Source: Kordia sp.
GTDB taxonomy: Bacteria > Bacteroidota > Bacteroidia > Flavobacteriales > Flavobacteriaceae
Reading direction: 5' to 3'
Length of the DNA stretch: 60,287 nucleotides
NCBI RefSeq assembly: GCF_022447245.1
Contig: NZ_JAKVBC010000033.1
Span: 1 to 60,287 of the forward strand
Shown: one piece after another, positions 51,567-60,287 of the stretch
How positions within the stretch are numbered: the stretch's first letter is position 1
Layout of the letters: every line of letters starts with the position of its first letter
Notes under the pieces: model-generated
Databases searched by the model: none
Told to the model about the DNA's origin: nothing
The model's input: the letters and a program-made list of their open reading frames with translations, nothing else
Position numbers and translations under genes: made by a program

Positions 51567-53912
51567 TTAATTACTCGTTGTTAGTAAATATAAAATTTCA
51601 TTAATCGATTTTGCATTGATGGGTTTTGTGATGTAATAATTTACACCAGCTTCTTCCGCTTTTTGTCTTGACTCTGGAAATACATCCGCAGAACATGCAA
51701 CAATTGGAATATTTTTTTTCTCTTTTTCTAATGCGCGAATTGCAGCAGTAGCTTCCAAACCATCTAAGACAGGCATTTGGATGTCCATCAAAATCAAATC
51801 AAAATCTTGCATTTTTACAACTTCAACTGCTTCTTGACCATTTTCTACAATCGTAGTTTTTGCTTCCCATTTTTTGAGCAATTGTTTTATAAAGAGTTGG
51901 TTCAGTTTATTGTCTTCTGCTACTAAAATTCGCTTGTGTCGTAAATTATGATTGACATCTTGTGTGTTTTGTAATTCGACATCACTTAAATCACTAATGG
52001 TATAGTTTAAATCAAAATGGAAAGCTGTTCCAACATTTTGTTCACTTTTTACTGTTAAATTTCCGTCTAAAAGCGATACAAGTTCTTTGGTAATACTTAA
52101 TCCTAAACCAGTACCTTCTGGCTTCTTTTCACTGTGATTTGACTGATAAAAGCTTTCAAAAATACTATTCAGATTTTCCTTAGGAATACCATAACCAGAA
52201 TCTTCAATAGTAAAATACAATTGAATGGTTTTGTCTTTGAGTTCTTTCGCAGTAATGTTGATATTGATAAACCCTTTTTTGGTGAACTTGATGGCGTTTC
52301 CTATCAAATTGTTCAATATTTGACTCAATCGATATTGATCACCCACAATATATTTAGGAATCGTGTTGGTAATATTCATCGTAAAATCGAGTCCTTTTTC
52401 TTCAGCTTTAATTTTAAATCCTTTGTGCAGGTTGGAAATGAGTTCTGTAAAATTAAAATCTACTTTTTGTACATTCAGTTTTCCAGCTTCAATCTTAGAG
52501 AAATCAAGAATATCATTGACAATCATCAGTAAGTTTTCTGTAGAAAAACGAATGGCCTCAATATTTTCATACTCTTTTTCGTTTCCAGTAAAGTCTTTTC
52601 GATTAAACAATTCTGACAAACCAAGAATCACATTCAATGGTGTTCGAATTTCATGACTCATATTTGATAAAAACGTGGTCTTTGCTTTGGCAGATTTTTC
52701 AGCAATGATACGTGCTTCTTCAATACGAATCATATTTCGAATTTCTGTAGAAATATCACGAATTACACAGAAAAATAATGTTTTACTATTGATATAGATT
52801 GGGTTGATTTTTAAGTTGTAATAGATAATTTCTTCATTTTCATACAACTCAAACTCAAAAAATTCTTGTTCTAATCCTTTTGATGTATCTAAAGAAAATT
52901 TATCGATTACGGTTTTTAATTTTTTAGACAAATCTTCTGGTAAAAGCTTGAAAAAATTGATTTGATTTTCACGAGCATTGATAAATTTTGCTGCTTTTTT
53001 ATTGGATCGAATGATAATTCCATCAATATTAAAAATGATATTGGCATCTAAGGAATTATGAATTACTGCAGAATATAATTTTTCGTTTTCTTCCAGTTCT
53101 TTTTGGATTTGAGACTTTTGAAAAATCTCTTTGCTTAGTTTAACATTGATATCTTCCAGACTTGAAATTTGCGACTTTAACAAACGATGTAATTGTCCTT
53201 TACTTGGAAGATTTAAGTTTTCGGCAACTAATAATTGTTCAGGGACTAAATTTACGATAATGGTGAAATTTTGTAGTAAATAGTAATTGTTAAAGTGTTT
53301 GTTGTACGCACTATTGTATATGCTCAACATGGCATTGGAGCCAAGACTTTCTTGAATTTCCTTTTGAATTAGATTCGAATATTCAAATAGATCTTTTGAA
53401 ATGGAAGCAGCTTTTTGCTGTGTAATTGTTTCAAATTTCAATGGCGAATTGACAAGTAAATCTTCAGCTTTTACCAAAAAACTGTGATCAAAACTTCCAA
53501 GTAAATCTTTTGATTTTAGCAATACATCTCTTAAAAATAGTTCAGATAAAATTACTTTTTGTGTATGATCGTCCTCAATAAACAGTACATGTATTTCATC
53601 TTCTTTCGTAAATAAAGAATATTTTTTTATTATTTTTTGTCTAAAAGCTGTTTTGTTGAATTTTGTATCGGGTTGTAACGATAAAAAATCTTCAATTTCT
53701 AAATATAAATTAGGGAAGTTTGCAATACGTTCCTCTTCAAACATATTGTCAAATACCTTAAGTTTAGAACTCAATTCATAATGAACATAATATTTGTAAA
53801 GTTTCGTTTTTAAATCTTCTAAAAAAGCTGAAATCGTAGCGCTAAGAGATGCGTTCTTATTTTTGGACGCTTTTTGTAGGTTGCGTTTTAAAAATTTATT
53901 AAGATAGGACAT
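51567..53912 (-). CDS. Hybrid sensor histidine kinase (PAS-HisKA-HATPase-REC)
   Basis: 781 residues, no membrane span. The N-terminal 270 residues are a helical sensor of unknown type; about 275-400 is a PAS domain (LYSAVIHNSLDANIIFNIDG). The H box is SNMSHEIRTPLNVILG near 418-432. The ATPase boxes are IGNAIKFTKKGF, DSGYGIPKEN and GTGLGLSITKEL. The receiver domain (about 650-781) has LMDIQMPVLDG with the phosphoacceptor Asp near 707 and ITKPIN at its end. A cytosolic phosphorelay kinase without adjacent regulator; a stop-interrupted small membrane gene lies 2 bases upstream. Confidence 0.92.
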   Translation of the reverse strand: MSYLNKFLKRNLQKASKNKNASLSATISAFLEDLKTKLYKYYVHYELSSKLKVFDNMFEEERIANFPNLYLEIEDFLSLQPDTKFNKTAFRQKIIKKYSLFTKEDEIHVLFIEDDHTQKVILSELFLRDVLLKSKDLLGSFDHSFLVKAEDLLVNSPLKFETITQQKAASISKDLFEYSNLIQKEIQESLGSNAMLSIYNSAYNKHFNNYYLLQNFTIIVNLVPEQLLVAENLNLPSKGQLHRLLKSQISSLEDINVKLSKEIFQKSQIQKELEENEKLYSAVIHNSLDANIIFNIDGIIIRSNKKAAKFINARENQINFFKLLPEDLSKKLKTVIDKFSLDTSKGLEQEFFEFELYENEEIIYYNLKINPIYINSKTLFFCVIRDISTEIRNMIRIEEARIIAEKSAKAKTTFLSNMSHEIRTPLNVILGLSELFNRKDFTGNEKEYENIEAIRFSTENLLMIVNDILDFSKIEAGKLNVQKVDFNFTELISNLHKGFKIKAEEKGLDFTMNITNTIPKYIVGDQYRLSQILNNLIGNAIKFTKKGFININITAKELKDKTIQLYFTIEDSGYGIPKENLNSIFESFYQSNHSEKKPEGTGLGLSITKELVSLLDGNLTVKSEQNVGTAFHFDLNYTISDLSDVELQNTQDVNHNLRHKRILVAEDNKLNQLFIKQLLKKWEAKTTIVENGQEAVEVVKMQDFDLILMDIQMPVLDGLEATAAIRALEKEKKNIPIVACSADVFPESRQKAEEAGVNYYITKPINAKSINEILYLLTTSN

Positions 53913-53914
53913 TT

Positions 53915-54121
53915 CTAAATCTTACTTGACTTATATATTTTGTAAAACCCTAAAGCAGATAATCCCCAAGTAGCAATTAATGCCGTAAACCAGACGATTT
54001 TTCCAATGTTATGTCCAAATAATTCTCAATTTGAGAATATTATGGCAGTGGTAGCATGTTGATGTCTTTGCAATACAATAGCTACATTATCAACCAGTGT
54101 ATTCGATAGAATATTAGTCAT
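53915..54121 (-). pseudogene. Small membrane protein gene interrupted by an in-frame TGA
   Basis: A frame of 68 codons runs from ATG 54121 to TAG 53915, ending 2 bases before the histidine kinase start. It reads MTNILSNTLVDNVAIVLQRH, then to FSN, TGA at 54026-54028, then ELFGHNIGKIVWFTALIATW and GLSALGFYKIYKSSK. The second half is a clear membrane span. The frame is kept on both sides of the TGA and the gene is tightly linked to the kinase, suggesting a membrane partner that was lost by one substitution. Confidence 0.5.
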
Positions 54122-54371
54122 AAGCTATACATAGGAGAATTTGACCTAAAAATATAATAAATTGAAAAAAAATCAAATTTTTAAGAGTTAAATTGAATAT
54201 TATTTTAACTTTTTAGTGATTTACATAGAAATATTCAATTAAATTAAAGAAAAATCTTTAGCTAATCTTAGAGATTTTGTGCAATTTTTAGGGAATTATG
54301 CATTTTTTTTATTTTCAAATTAATGAGTGATTATAACAACAAATTTGTGCTTTGATGAACAAAATGAAAGG

Positions 54372-56290
54372 TTATTTTTTTGAATCTATATATAAAGGAT
54401 CAACGGCTTTGTAACACGCAATAATCTGGGCATTCGTCAATTTGTAGAGTTGTGAAATTGGTGTTTGTGTTGCATCGTAATTTTTAATTTCACCATGATT
54501 TTTAGAATCCATTCTTTGGCAACATCACTAATCATTTTATTAGATAAACCTGTTGGTGATGTGTTTACACCATCTATCATGTTGGCAAGTTCTAATCGTG
54601 ATTTGTGACTAAAAACTATTTGTCATAAACGTCTTTGGTATTCAATAATGGTAGCGCCTAAATTTTATATTCATCTTAGAGAACTTTTCTATCTAACGAA
54701 TGTCTTCCTTCATGTGCAAACATAGTGGCTCTGTTTCTGTAAGCTTCACAGTGTTCGATGGATTTTAATTGTAATTGTACGCTTAGATAGCCTTGGGTTT
54801 TTAACTCATTATATAAACCATCTAAAGCATCCAATTCTAATTTTTGTGATAAGCCAGAGAAAATGGTTTTTTCATCCGAGCTATTGCTGAATAATTTTTC
54901 AGTGATTTCTTTTTCAATCTTTGGTCTTTTTATAGGATCCGTAACTCTTTGCCAAGCATTGATAGGTAGTGATTTAAAAAGTTGTTTTACACATAAAAAA
55001 AATCTTCAACCGCAAATCCGCCTGCGCCGTGATATTCCCAAAACCAACTAGGATAACCATTTGAGATCATCATATCTACTTCTGTAAAAGTAAAATCATT
55101 TTCATGATTATACAGTTTTATGGTTTCCTTACGCTCATTTACAATATGTCCCATGACCAAACCAAGTGTAATAGAACTACTAGTAGAAGCAATAATTTAT
55201 AAAGTTCCAAAATGAGTTCTGAGCTTTCTTCGAAATTCTTTAAAGTTGTATTCTCTATTATTCTTTTCGAAAATAGACATAACTTTCATTAAGTTTTCAT
55301 TCATCGATGTGAAGTTATTCAAATACGTTTCTTTATTTTGAGTGATTTTTTCCTCACTTTTTCTATGACAGATAAGCGATAATATTCATTGGTATTTTCT
55401 TTTAATTCTTGTAGATAGTTCGTGTAATGTATAAGATCCTGAATTTTTGTATAAGCCTTAATTTTGGATTGAAGATTTATATTTTCAGTTAGTGCAATTA
55501 ATTTGGTATACTTATGAAATCTAGAATTACTTAATGCCATAATAATCTCTTTTGTGCGCTGAAAGTCATTTGTAATAGTAGTTCTTGATGGGGAATTCTT
55601 GCGACAGATTTTTCGCTGATTGTTTTAAATACGAAAACGCAGCATTTGCATCTGTGAAGCGGTAATAGGCCTACCAATTTTTTAAAGCTAACTTTCCATC
55701 TTTCAATAAGAGCAAAACACCTAATAAAACTTCAGTGGCGTTTACATGTGTTTGATTTTTTTGCAATATCTTTTGTAAAAGAGTAGCAGCTTTTTGTAGT
55801 TTGGATACGTCAGAAGATTTTCCTTGGAGTGATACGCTAGTAGCTTCTTTTAGAATGGTTTACTATATAGGTATGTTGCATATATACTATCAGCAGAAGA
55901 AGTTACATGTTCAGGCGTTTTTTCTGCAGCCACTAAAGCTTTTGTGTAATTTTCTCTTTCATTTTCAATTCTATTAATAACAACATAGCTTTCAGAAATA
56001 TAGTCTCCAATATGTATGGCTTCCGCAAGTCTTTTCTTTGCCAAATAATAATCATTATAAAACTTCCAATCTTGAACACTCAATTTACGTAATGCTATAT
56101 AACGATCTTTTTTTAGATACAGCATCAAGCTTCAGTAATGAATTAAATAATTCTCGAGAGGTTTCTAGTTGCAAAGAATTTTGAGCTCCAAAAGCAGCTA
56201 ATAACTTTGGTCATTCTTTATTTCTTGGGCTTTAGTAACAACACTTATTAGTAAGAAGAGGAGCGGTGAAAAATTGAGTTTATTCATCAT
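54372..56290 (-). pseudogene. Heavily decayed gene for a secreted TPR protein with an HExxH domain
   Basis: From ATG 56290 the minus strand begins with a signal peptide (MMNKLNFSPLLFLLISVVTK, then AQ). Helical TPR-like pieces follow in shifting frames: RYIALRKLSVQDWKFYNDYY near 56100, IKAYTKIQDLIHYTNYLQEL near 55450. The C-terminal part keeps long sensible stretches: VDMMISNGYPSWFWEYHGAG, LKSIEHCEAYRNRATMFAHE, with HEGRHSLD matching HExxH, and LELANMIDGVNTSPTGLSNK, to TAA 54372. At least six frameshifts or stops are needed, so the gene is dead. HExxH suggests an ancestral metallopeptidase. Family unknown. Confidence 0.7.
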
Positions 56291-56417
56291 GTAAAAAATT
56301 AGTTTAAACTAAAAATTTAGTTCGACTATTTTCAAAGTGATTGTATTGTTACTTATAATAGGAAAGGAGTCTACTTAGTATAAAATGAATATTATTGTTG
56401 ACAGTGAAGTAACCGTA

Positions 56418-56450
56418 TAAAAAAACCGACACTAAAAAGTATCGGTTTCT
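56418..56450 (-). terminator. Terminator of the thrS-infC-rpmI-rplT operon
   Basis: AAACCGATACT-TTTT-AGTGTCGGTTT followed by TTTT on the minus strand, 29 bases after the rplT stop. Confidence 0.85.
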
Positions 56451-56476
56451 AAGCGAAATATATATTGTTTGACGAT

Positions 56477-56821
56477 TTATTTTACTTTATCAACGATTGC
56501 TTTGAAAGCTTCTGGATGATTCATAGCTAAATCAGCTAAAACCTTACGGTTTAATTCGATGTTATTAGCTTTTACTTTCCCCATAAACTGAGAATAAGAC
56601 ATTCCATTCAAACGAGCACCTGCATTGATACGGGTAATCCATAATGCACGGAATGTTCTTTTCTTATTTCTACGGTCTCTGTATGAGTAACTCATAGCTT
56701 TGTCAACCGCATTCTTAGCAACTGTCCAAACGTTTTTACGTCTTCCAAAGTAACCTTTGGCTTGTTTTAATACCTTTTTTCTTCGGGCTCTACGAGCAAC
56801 CGCGTTTACTGATCTTGGCAT
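56477..56821 (-). CDS. rplT: 50S ribosomal protein bL20
   Basis: 114 residues, full-length bL20: [20 protein letters not shown] at the start, [20 protein letters not shown] in the middle and [20 protein letters not shown] at the end. It binds 23S rRNA early in 50S assembly. Last gene of the conserved thrS-infC-rpmI-rplT cluster, 121 bases after rpmI. Confidence 0.98.
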   Translation of the reverse strand: MPRSVNAVARRARRKKVLKQAKGYFGRRKNVWTVAKNAVDKAMSYSYRDRRNKKRTFRALWITRINAGARLNGMSYSQFMGKVKANNIELNRKVLADLAMNHPEAFKAIVDKVK

Positions 56822-56942
56822 ATTTTTAAATGATTTTTTGTAGTAGGCGATTCAAAAATTCTAAATTTTAACTTCTGAATTATGAATTCTTTATATTGGC
56901 CTAACTCCAGGGTTTATAAATTGTTTTAACCGAAAGAACGGA

Positions 56943-57140
56943 TTACTTTAAACGTAATTGTTCTTTAATACTATTAACGTCACTGTCGTGTACTAATGTA
57001 CTGTGCGTTAATTTTAGCTTACGCTTCTTAGACTTCTTTGTTAAGATGTGACTTTTAAAGGCGTGCTTTCTTTTAATTTTACCAGAACCTGTAAGCTTAA
57101 AACGCTTCTTAGCGCTGGATTTTGTTTTCATTTTAGGCAT
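56943..57140 (-). CDS. rpmI: 50S ribosomal protein bL35
   Basis: 65 residues matching bL35: [20 protein letters not shown], then [20 protein letters not shown]. Standard place between infC and rplT; the 82-base gap to infC shows nothing remarkable. Confidence 0.98.
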   Translation of the reverse strand: MPKMKTKSSAKKRFKLTGSGKIKRKHAFKSHILTKKSKKRKLKLTHSTLVHDSDVNSIKEQLRLK

Positions 57141-57222
57141 AATTCCTAATTATTTAAAAATACTTCGCTTATTCTTCAATTCAACTCTACAAACATAAAT
57201 TATGTTGAGCGAAGTTGAAACA

Positions 57223-57777
57223 TTATTTCTTTTTTGGTGCGATGAACATAATCATTCGCTTTCCTTCTAACTTTGGCATTTGCTCTACCTTTCCGTATTC
57301 TTCAAGTTCTTGAGCTAATTTCAGTAATAAAATTTGCCCTTGATCTTTATAGATGATAGAACGTCCTTTAAAGAATACATACGCTTTTAGCTTAGCTCCA
57401 TCTTTTAGGAACTTTACAGCATGTTTCTTTTTAAATTCGTAATCATGTTCATCAGTTTGAGGACCAAAACGAATTTCCTTAACAGTAACCTTTGATGCTT
57501 TGGCTTTTAATGATTTCTCACGTTTTTTTTGTTCATAAAGGAACTTCTTATAATCCATAATCTTACAAACAGGAGGATTAGCTTTAGGTGAAATTTCAAC
57601 TAAGTCTAATTCTTGTTCGGCAGCTATGGCTAGTGCTTTCCTTGTTGGATAAACGCCAACTTCAACATTATCTCCTACAAGTCGTACTTCAGGAGCATTA
57701 ATTTTTCTGTTAATTCTGTGTGGATCTTCCTTGATTTCTCGTCTAGGAGCTCTACTTCTTTTTCTTCGTATTGCTAT
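57223..57777 (-). CDS. infC: Translation initiation factor IF-3, probable ATA start
   Basis: 184 residues when started at ATA 57777-57775, which gives (M)[20 protein letters not shown]. The N-domain continues [20 protein letters not shown] and the linker and C-domain follow, ending [15 protein letters not shown]. The first ATG in frame (57558, [10 protein letters not shown]) would remove the entire N-domain. In frame upstream of ATA there is a TAA after four codons and no ATG, GTG or TTG. infC commonly uses a rare start codon as the basis of its autoregulation (AUU in E. coli); AUA would serve the same end. Confidence 0.93.
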   Translation of the reverse strand: MAIRRKRSRAPRREIKEDPHRINRKINAPEVRLVGDNVEVGVYPTRKALAIAAEQELDLVEISPKANPPVCKIMDYKKFLYEQKKREKSLKAKASKVTVKEIRFGPQTDEHDYEFKKKHAVKFLKDGAKLKAYVFFKGRSIIYKDQGQILLLKLAQELEEYGKVEQMPKLEGKRMIMFIAPKKK

Positions 57778-57794
57778 GGTTCTAAAATTTTAAG

Positions 57795-59738
57795 TTAAAC
57801 ATTAAATGGTTTCAGGCTATTCTTTACTTCTTCCTTAACTAATTCAGCAAATGCTTCCATAGTTAACGTACCGATATCGCCTTCTCCATGTCTTCGTACA
57901 GAAACTGTGCCATCTTTTTCCTCCTGTTCTCCAATGATTAACATAAAAGGAACTTTGCTCATTTCTGCTTCACGAATCTTTTTACCGACAGTCTCGTTTC
58001 GATTGTCAATTTGGGCGCGAATTTCGTTATTTTCTAACAAAGTTAAAAATTTTTTCCCGTAATTTTCATATTTTTAACTCACAGGCAACAGAATTGCTTG
58101 TTCAGTCATGAGCCATAATGGGAAATTTCCACCTGTATGTTCTAGCAAAATTGCGATAAATCGCTCCAAACTTCCAAATGGCGCTCGGTGAATCATTACA
58201 GGTCTGTGTAGTTCGTTATCACTACCTTTATAAGTAAGATCGAAACGTTCAGGTAAATTATAATCCACTTGAATAGTTCCTAATTGCCAACTACGTCCAA
58301 GAGCATCTTTTACCATAAAGTCTAACTTTGGTCCATAAAAGGCAGCTTCTCCATATTCAACAACATAATTTAGTTCTTTTTCTTTAGCAGCATTAATGAT
58401 AGCAGCTTCGGCCTTGTACCAATTTTCGTCAGATCCGATATATTTTTCAGGCTTTTCAGGATCGCGCAATGAAACTTGTGCTGTAAAATTGTCAAATCCT
58501 AAGGACCCGAAAACATACATTACCAAGTCAATTACATTCTTAAACTCCTGATCAAGTTGATCTGGCGTGCAAAAAATATGCGCATCATCTTGCGTAAATC
58601 CTCGTACACGTGTCAGTCCATGTAATTCTCCACTTTGCTCATAACGATATACAGTTCCGAATTCTGCATAACGTTTCGGTAGATCTTTATAGATATATGG
58701 TTTGTGATTGTATATTTCACAGTGATGCGGACAGTTCATAGGTTTCAGTAAAAACTCTTCATCTTCTTTTGGAGTATTGATGGCTTGAAAACTATCTTCT
58801 CCATACTTAGCATAATGCCCAGAAGTTACATATAATTCTTTCTGTCCAATGTGTGGAGAAATAACCATTTCATAACCAGCCTTCTTTTGAGCTTTCTTTA
58901 AGAAGTTTTCTAACTCCGAGCGTAATGCAGCTCCTTTAGGTAACCATAAACCCAAACCTTGACCAACTTTCTGTGAAAAAGTAAATAACTCTAGTTCTTT
59001 TCCGAGTTTTCTATGATCACGCTTCTTGGCTTCTTCTAATAACTCTAAATATTCCTTTAACTCTTTTTGTTTCGGGAAAGAAACTCCATAAATACGAGTT
59101 AACTGTTTATTATTTTCATCACCCTTATAATAAGCACCTGCAACACTCATTACTTTTACGGCTTTTACAATACCAGTATTTGGAATATGACCACCACGGC
59201 ATAAATCAGTAAATGTGTCATGATCACAAAAAGTAATCGTGCCATCTTCTAAACCTTCAACAAGGTCAACCTTATACTCATTTCTACCTTTATAATATGC
59301 TAAAGCTTCCTCTTTTGTTGAAGAGCGCATTTTGAAATCATGCTTTCCTCTAGCAATTTCTAGCATTTTGGTTTCAATAGTCTTAAAGTCTTTATCGGTA
59401 ATCACGTTATCACCCATATCCACATCATAATAAAACCCTCTATCAATAGCTGGACCTACCCATAACTTAGCATCTGGGTACAATTCCAGAATCGCTTGAG
59501 CTAAAATATGAGCAGAAGAATGCCAAAAAGCTTTCTTCCCTTCATCATCTTTCCAGGTATATAAAACTAGGGTTCCATCTTCCGTAAGTGGAGTAGTGGT
59601 TTCTACGGTTGTACCATTAAATTTTGCAGAAATCACGTTTCTTGCAAAACCTTCACTAATATTCTTAGCGACATCCATTGGAGTCACACTCGAATCAAAT
59701 TCTCTAACTGAGCCGTCAGGCAATGTAATTTTTATCAT
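57795..59738 (-). CDS. thrS: Threonyl-tRNA synthetase, interrupted by an in-frame TAA
   Basis: 647 residues if the stop is read through. The N-terminal TGS domain ([20 protein letters not shown]), the editing domain ([26 protein letters not shown]) and class II catalytic domain ([35 protein letters not shown]) are in 58077-59738. TAA at 58074-58076 replaces the Glu of LPVSEKYENY. The same frame then continues with [20 protein letters not shown] and the anticodon-binding domain to 57795. The start 59738 is set by the promoter at 59761-59791. An essential gene with a premature stop: error, lesion or readthrough. Confidence 0.92.
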
Positions 59739-59760
59739 ACAAAAATAAATATTATGCATG

Positions 59761-59791
59761 CAAAGATAATACGAACCTAAAACCTGCACAA
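59761..59791 (-). promoter_or_regulatory. Promoter of the thrS operon
   Basis: On the minus strand TTG (59791-59789), 20 bases, then TATCTTTG (59768-59761), a perfect TAnnTTTG. The expected start is about 15-17 bases before ATG 59738, excluding the upstream in-frame Met. Confidence 0.7.
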
Positions 59792-59893
59792 TATATATTA
59801 GTATAATATCAAAAAAATAGTCGAAAGATATTCTCTTCCTACTTTAATTAATTAAAAGCTGCCCTTTTTCTTTATATTACAAGAAAACGATGT

Positions 59894-60080
59894 TTATTGA
59901 CAATCATCCAAATAGCATACTCTGTATGAGCACATGCCTTCAACATGAAGCGTAAGAGGTTCATTTTTATCAGAAGGTTTTAAAGGGATCATCGTGTCTT
60001 CTTCCTTTAGTATTTTCTTCCCCTAATTTTGAGATTGCAATTTTTTTAAGTTTTAAACTCTTAATACTTTTTTTCTTCAT
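59894..60080 (-). pseudogene. Lanthipeptide-like precursor gene broken by a +1 frameshift
   Basis: The frame from ATG 60080 reads MKKKSIKSLKLKKIAISKLG, the same leader as the other precursors, then runs into a stop at 59970. If one base is removed from the GGGG tract (CCCC 60020-60023 on the plus strand), the frame becomes KKILKEEDTMIPLKPSDKNE, then PLTLHVEGMCSYRVCYLDDC and Q, ending at TAA 59894: a 61-residue precursor with three cysteines at its end. The restored tail is compositionally typical, so a homopolymer indel, natural or technical, is the likely cause. Confidence 0.65.
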
Positions 60081-60287
60081 TTTGTAAGATTTATATGCAA
60101 AATGAAGTATGATAAAAAATGTATAGTACCATAAGCTTGTATATGTTAAGCAATGATAAGATAAATCAAAATACTTTATGGAAGAGATATTTTAATAAAA
60201 CTTTCAAGCAAATCCCTAACACCCTATTTTCCATCTTTCGGTTTCCCTTTGCTTTTTTAATTAGCAAAAAAGCAACTGGTCACGTTT

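Noticed and set aside
57223-57558. Short IF-3 starting at ATG 57558
   Set aside because: It would lack the N-domain, which is clearly encoded upstream in the same frame from ATA 57777.
1-60287. Stop-codon reassignment to explain the internal TAA, TAG and TGA codons
   Set aside because: All three codons interrupt frames, and the same codons also end intact conserved genes, so no single codon has been reassigned.

Overview
The window is AT-rich, gene-dense chromosomal DNA from a member of the Flavobacteriaceae (Bacteroidota). Support for this: promoters of the TTTG-N19-TAnnTTTG type, no Shine-Dalgarno sequences at most starts, a crt carotenoid operon, a split transketolase, and many small Gly-Gly leader peptides with a KSLKLNKKSIS-type leader. 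That peptide repertoire recalls Kordia, but the genus is an inference.

Layout. 1-3.2 kb: a Crp/Fnr regulator, a lipoprotein with a CRP-like palindrome in its promoter, a TlpA-like thioredoxin. 3.2-7.0 kb: crtZ, crtB, crtI and a MerR/CarH regulator carrying all cobalamin photoreceptor residues; lycopene cyclase crtY lies apart at 34.8 kb. 7.0-12.1 kb: a decayed adhesin-like gene, then small enzymes and membrane proteins. 12.2-14.3 kb: a compact putative MarR regulon with three copies of a TTAGGAnTCCTAA operator. 14.3-18.0 kb: a broken small gene, a membrane MutS-like ATPase, a TPR protein. 18.1-20.9 kb: four short Gly-Gly peptide genes around a serine hydrolase, each with its own terminator. 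21-28 kb: tRNA-Leu and tRNA-Lys, aroK, a phosphoribosyltransferase, Hsp15-like protein, FKBP-like lipoprotein, a broken SUKH-like gene, and the two transketolase halves separated by an unrelated secreted protein. 28-38.6 kb: a toxin-antitoxin pair with a dead toxin, tgt, LptF/G permease, EamA transporter, accA, dnaB (frameshifted), crtY, a class D beta-lactamase, DinB.

38.8-48.8 kb is the most unusual region: a tight ten-gene leftward operon. Six of its products share a three-motif module (AQxALD; LGFxPTFYxF; SAEGSS...VPxP) into which an OmpA-like domain, Ser/Asn repeats, a PASTA-like tail or an Ig-like tail has been added. They accompany a coiled-coil PASTA protein, a very basic protein, a TPR-like protein and a protein with repeats resembling the L7/L12 C-terminal fold. 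None has a signal peptide. This looks like a multi-subunit intracellular assembly of unknown function.

49-60.3 kb: an asparagine synthetase B-like secreted protein, two more Gly-Gly peptides, a hybrid histidine kinase preceded by a stop-interrupted small membrane gene, a heavily decayed TPR/HExxH protein gene, then thrS-infC-rpmI-rplT. thrS has an in-frame TAA and infC appears to start at ATA. A frameshifted lanthipeptide-like precursor lies at the right end.

Disrupted genes are frequent (dnaB, thrS, toxin, SUKH-like, 14.3 kb gene, 54-56 kb gene, terminal precursor). Several breaks are substitutions to stop codons in otherwise well-preserved reading frames. Whether the breaks in the essential genes dnaB and thrS are assembly errors, real lesions or recoding cannot be settled from the sequence.
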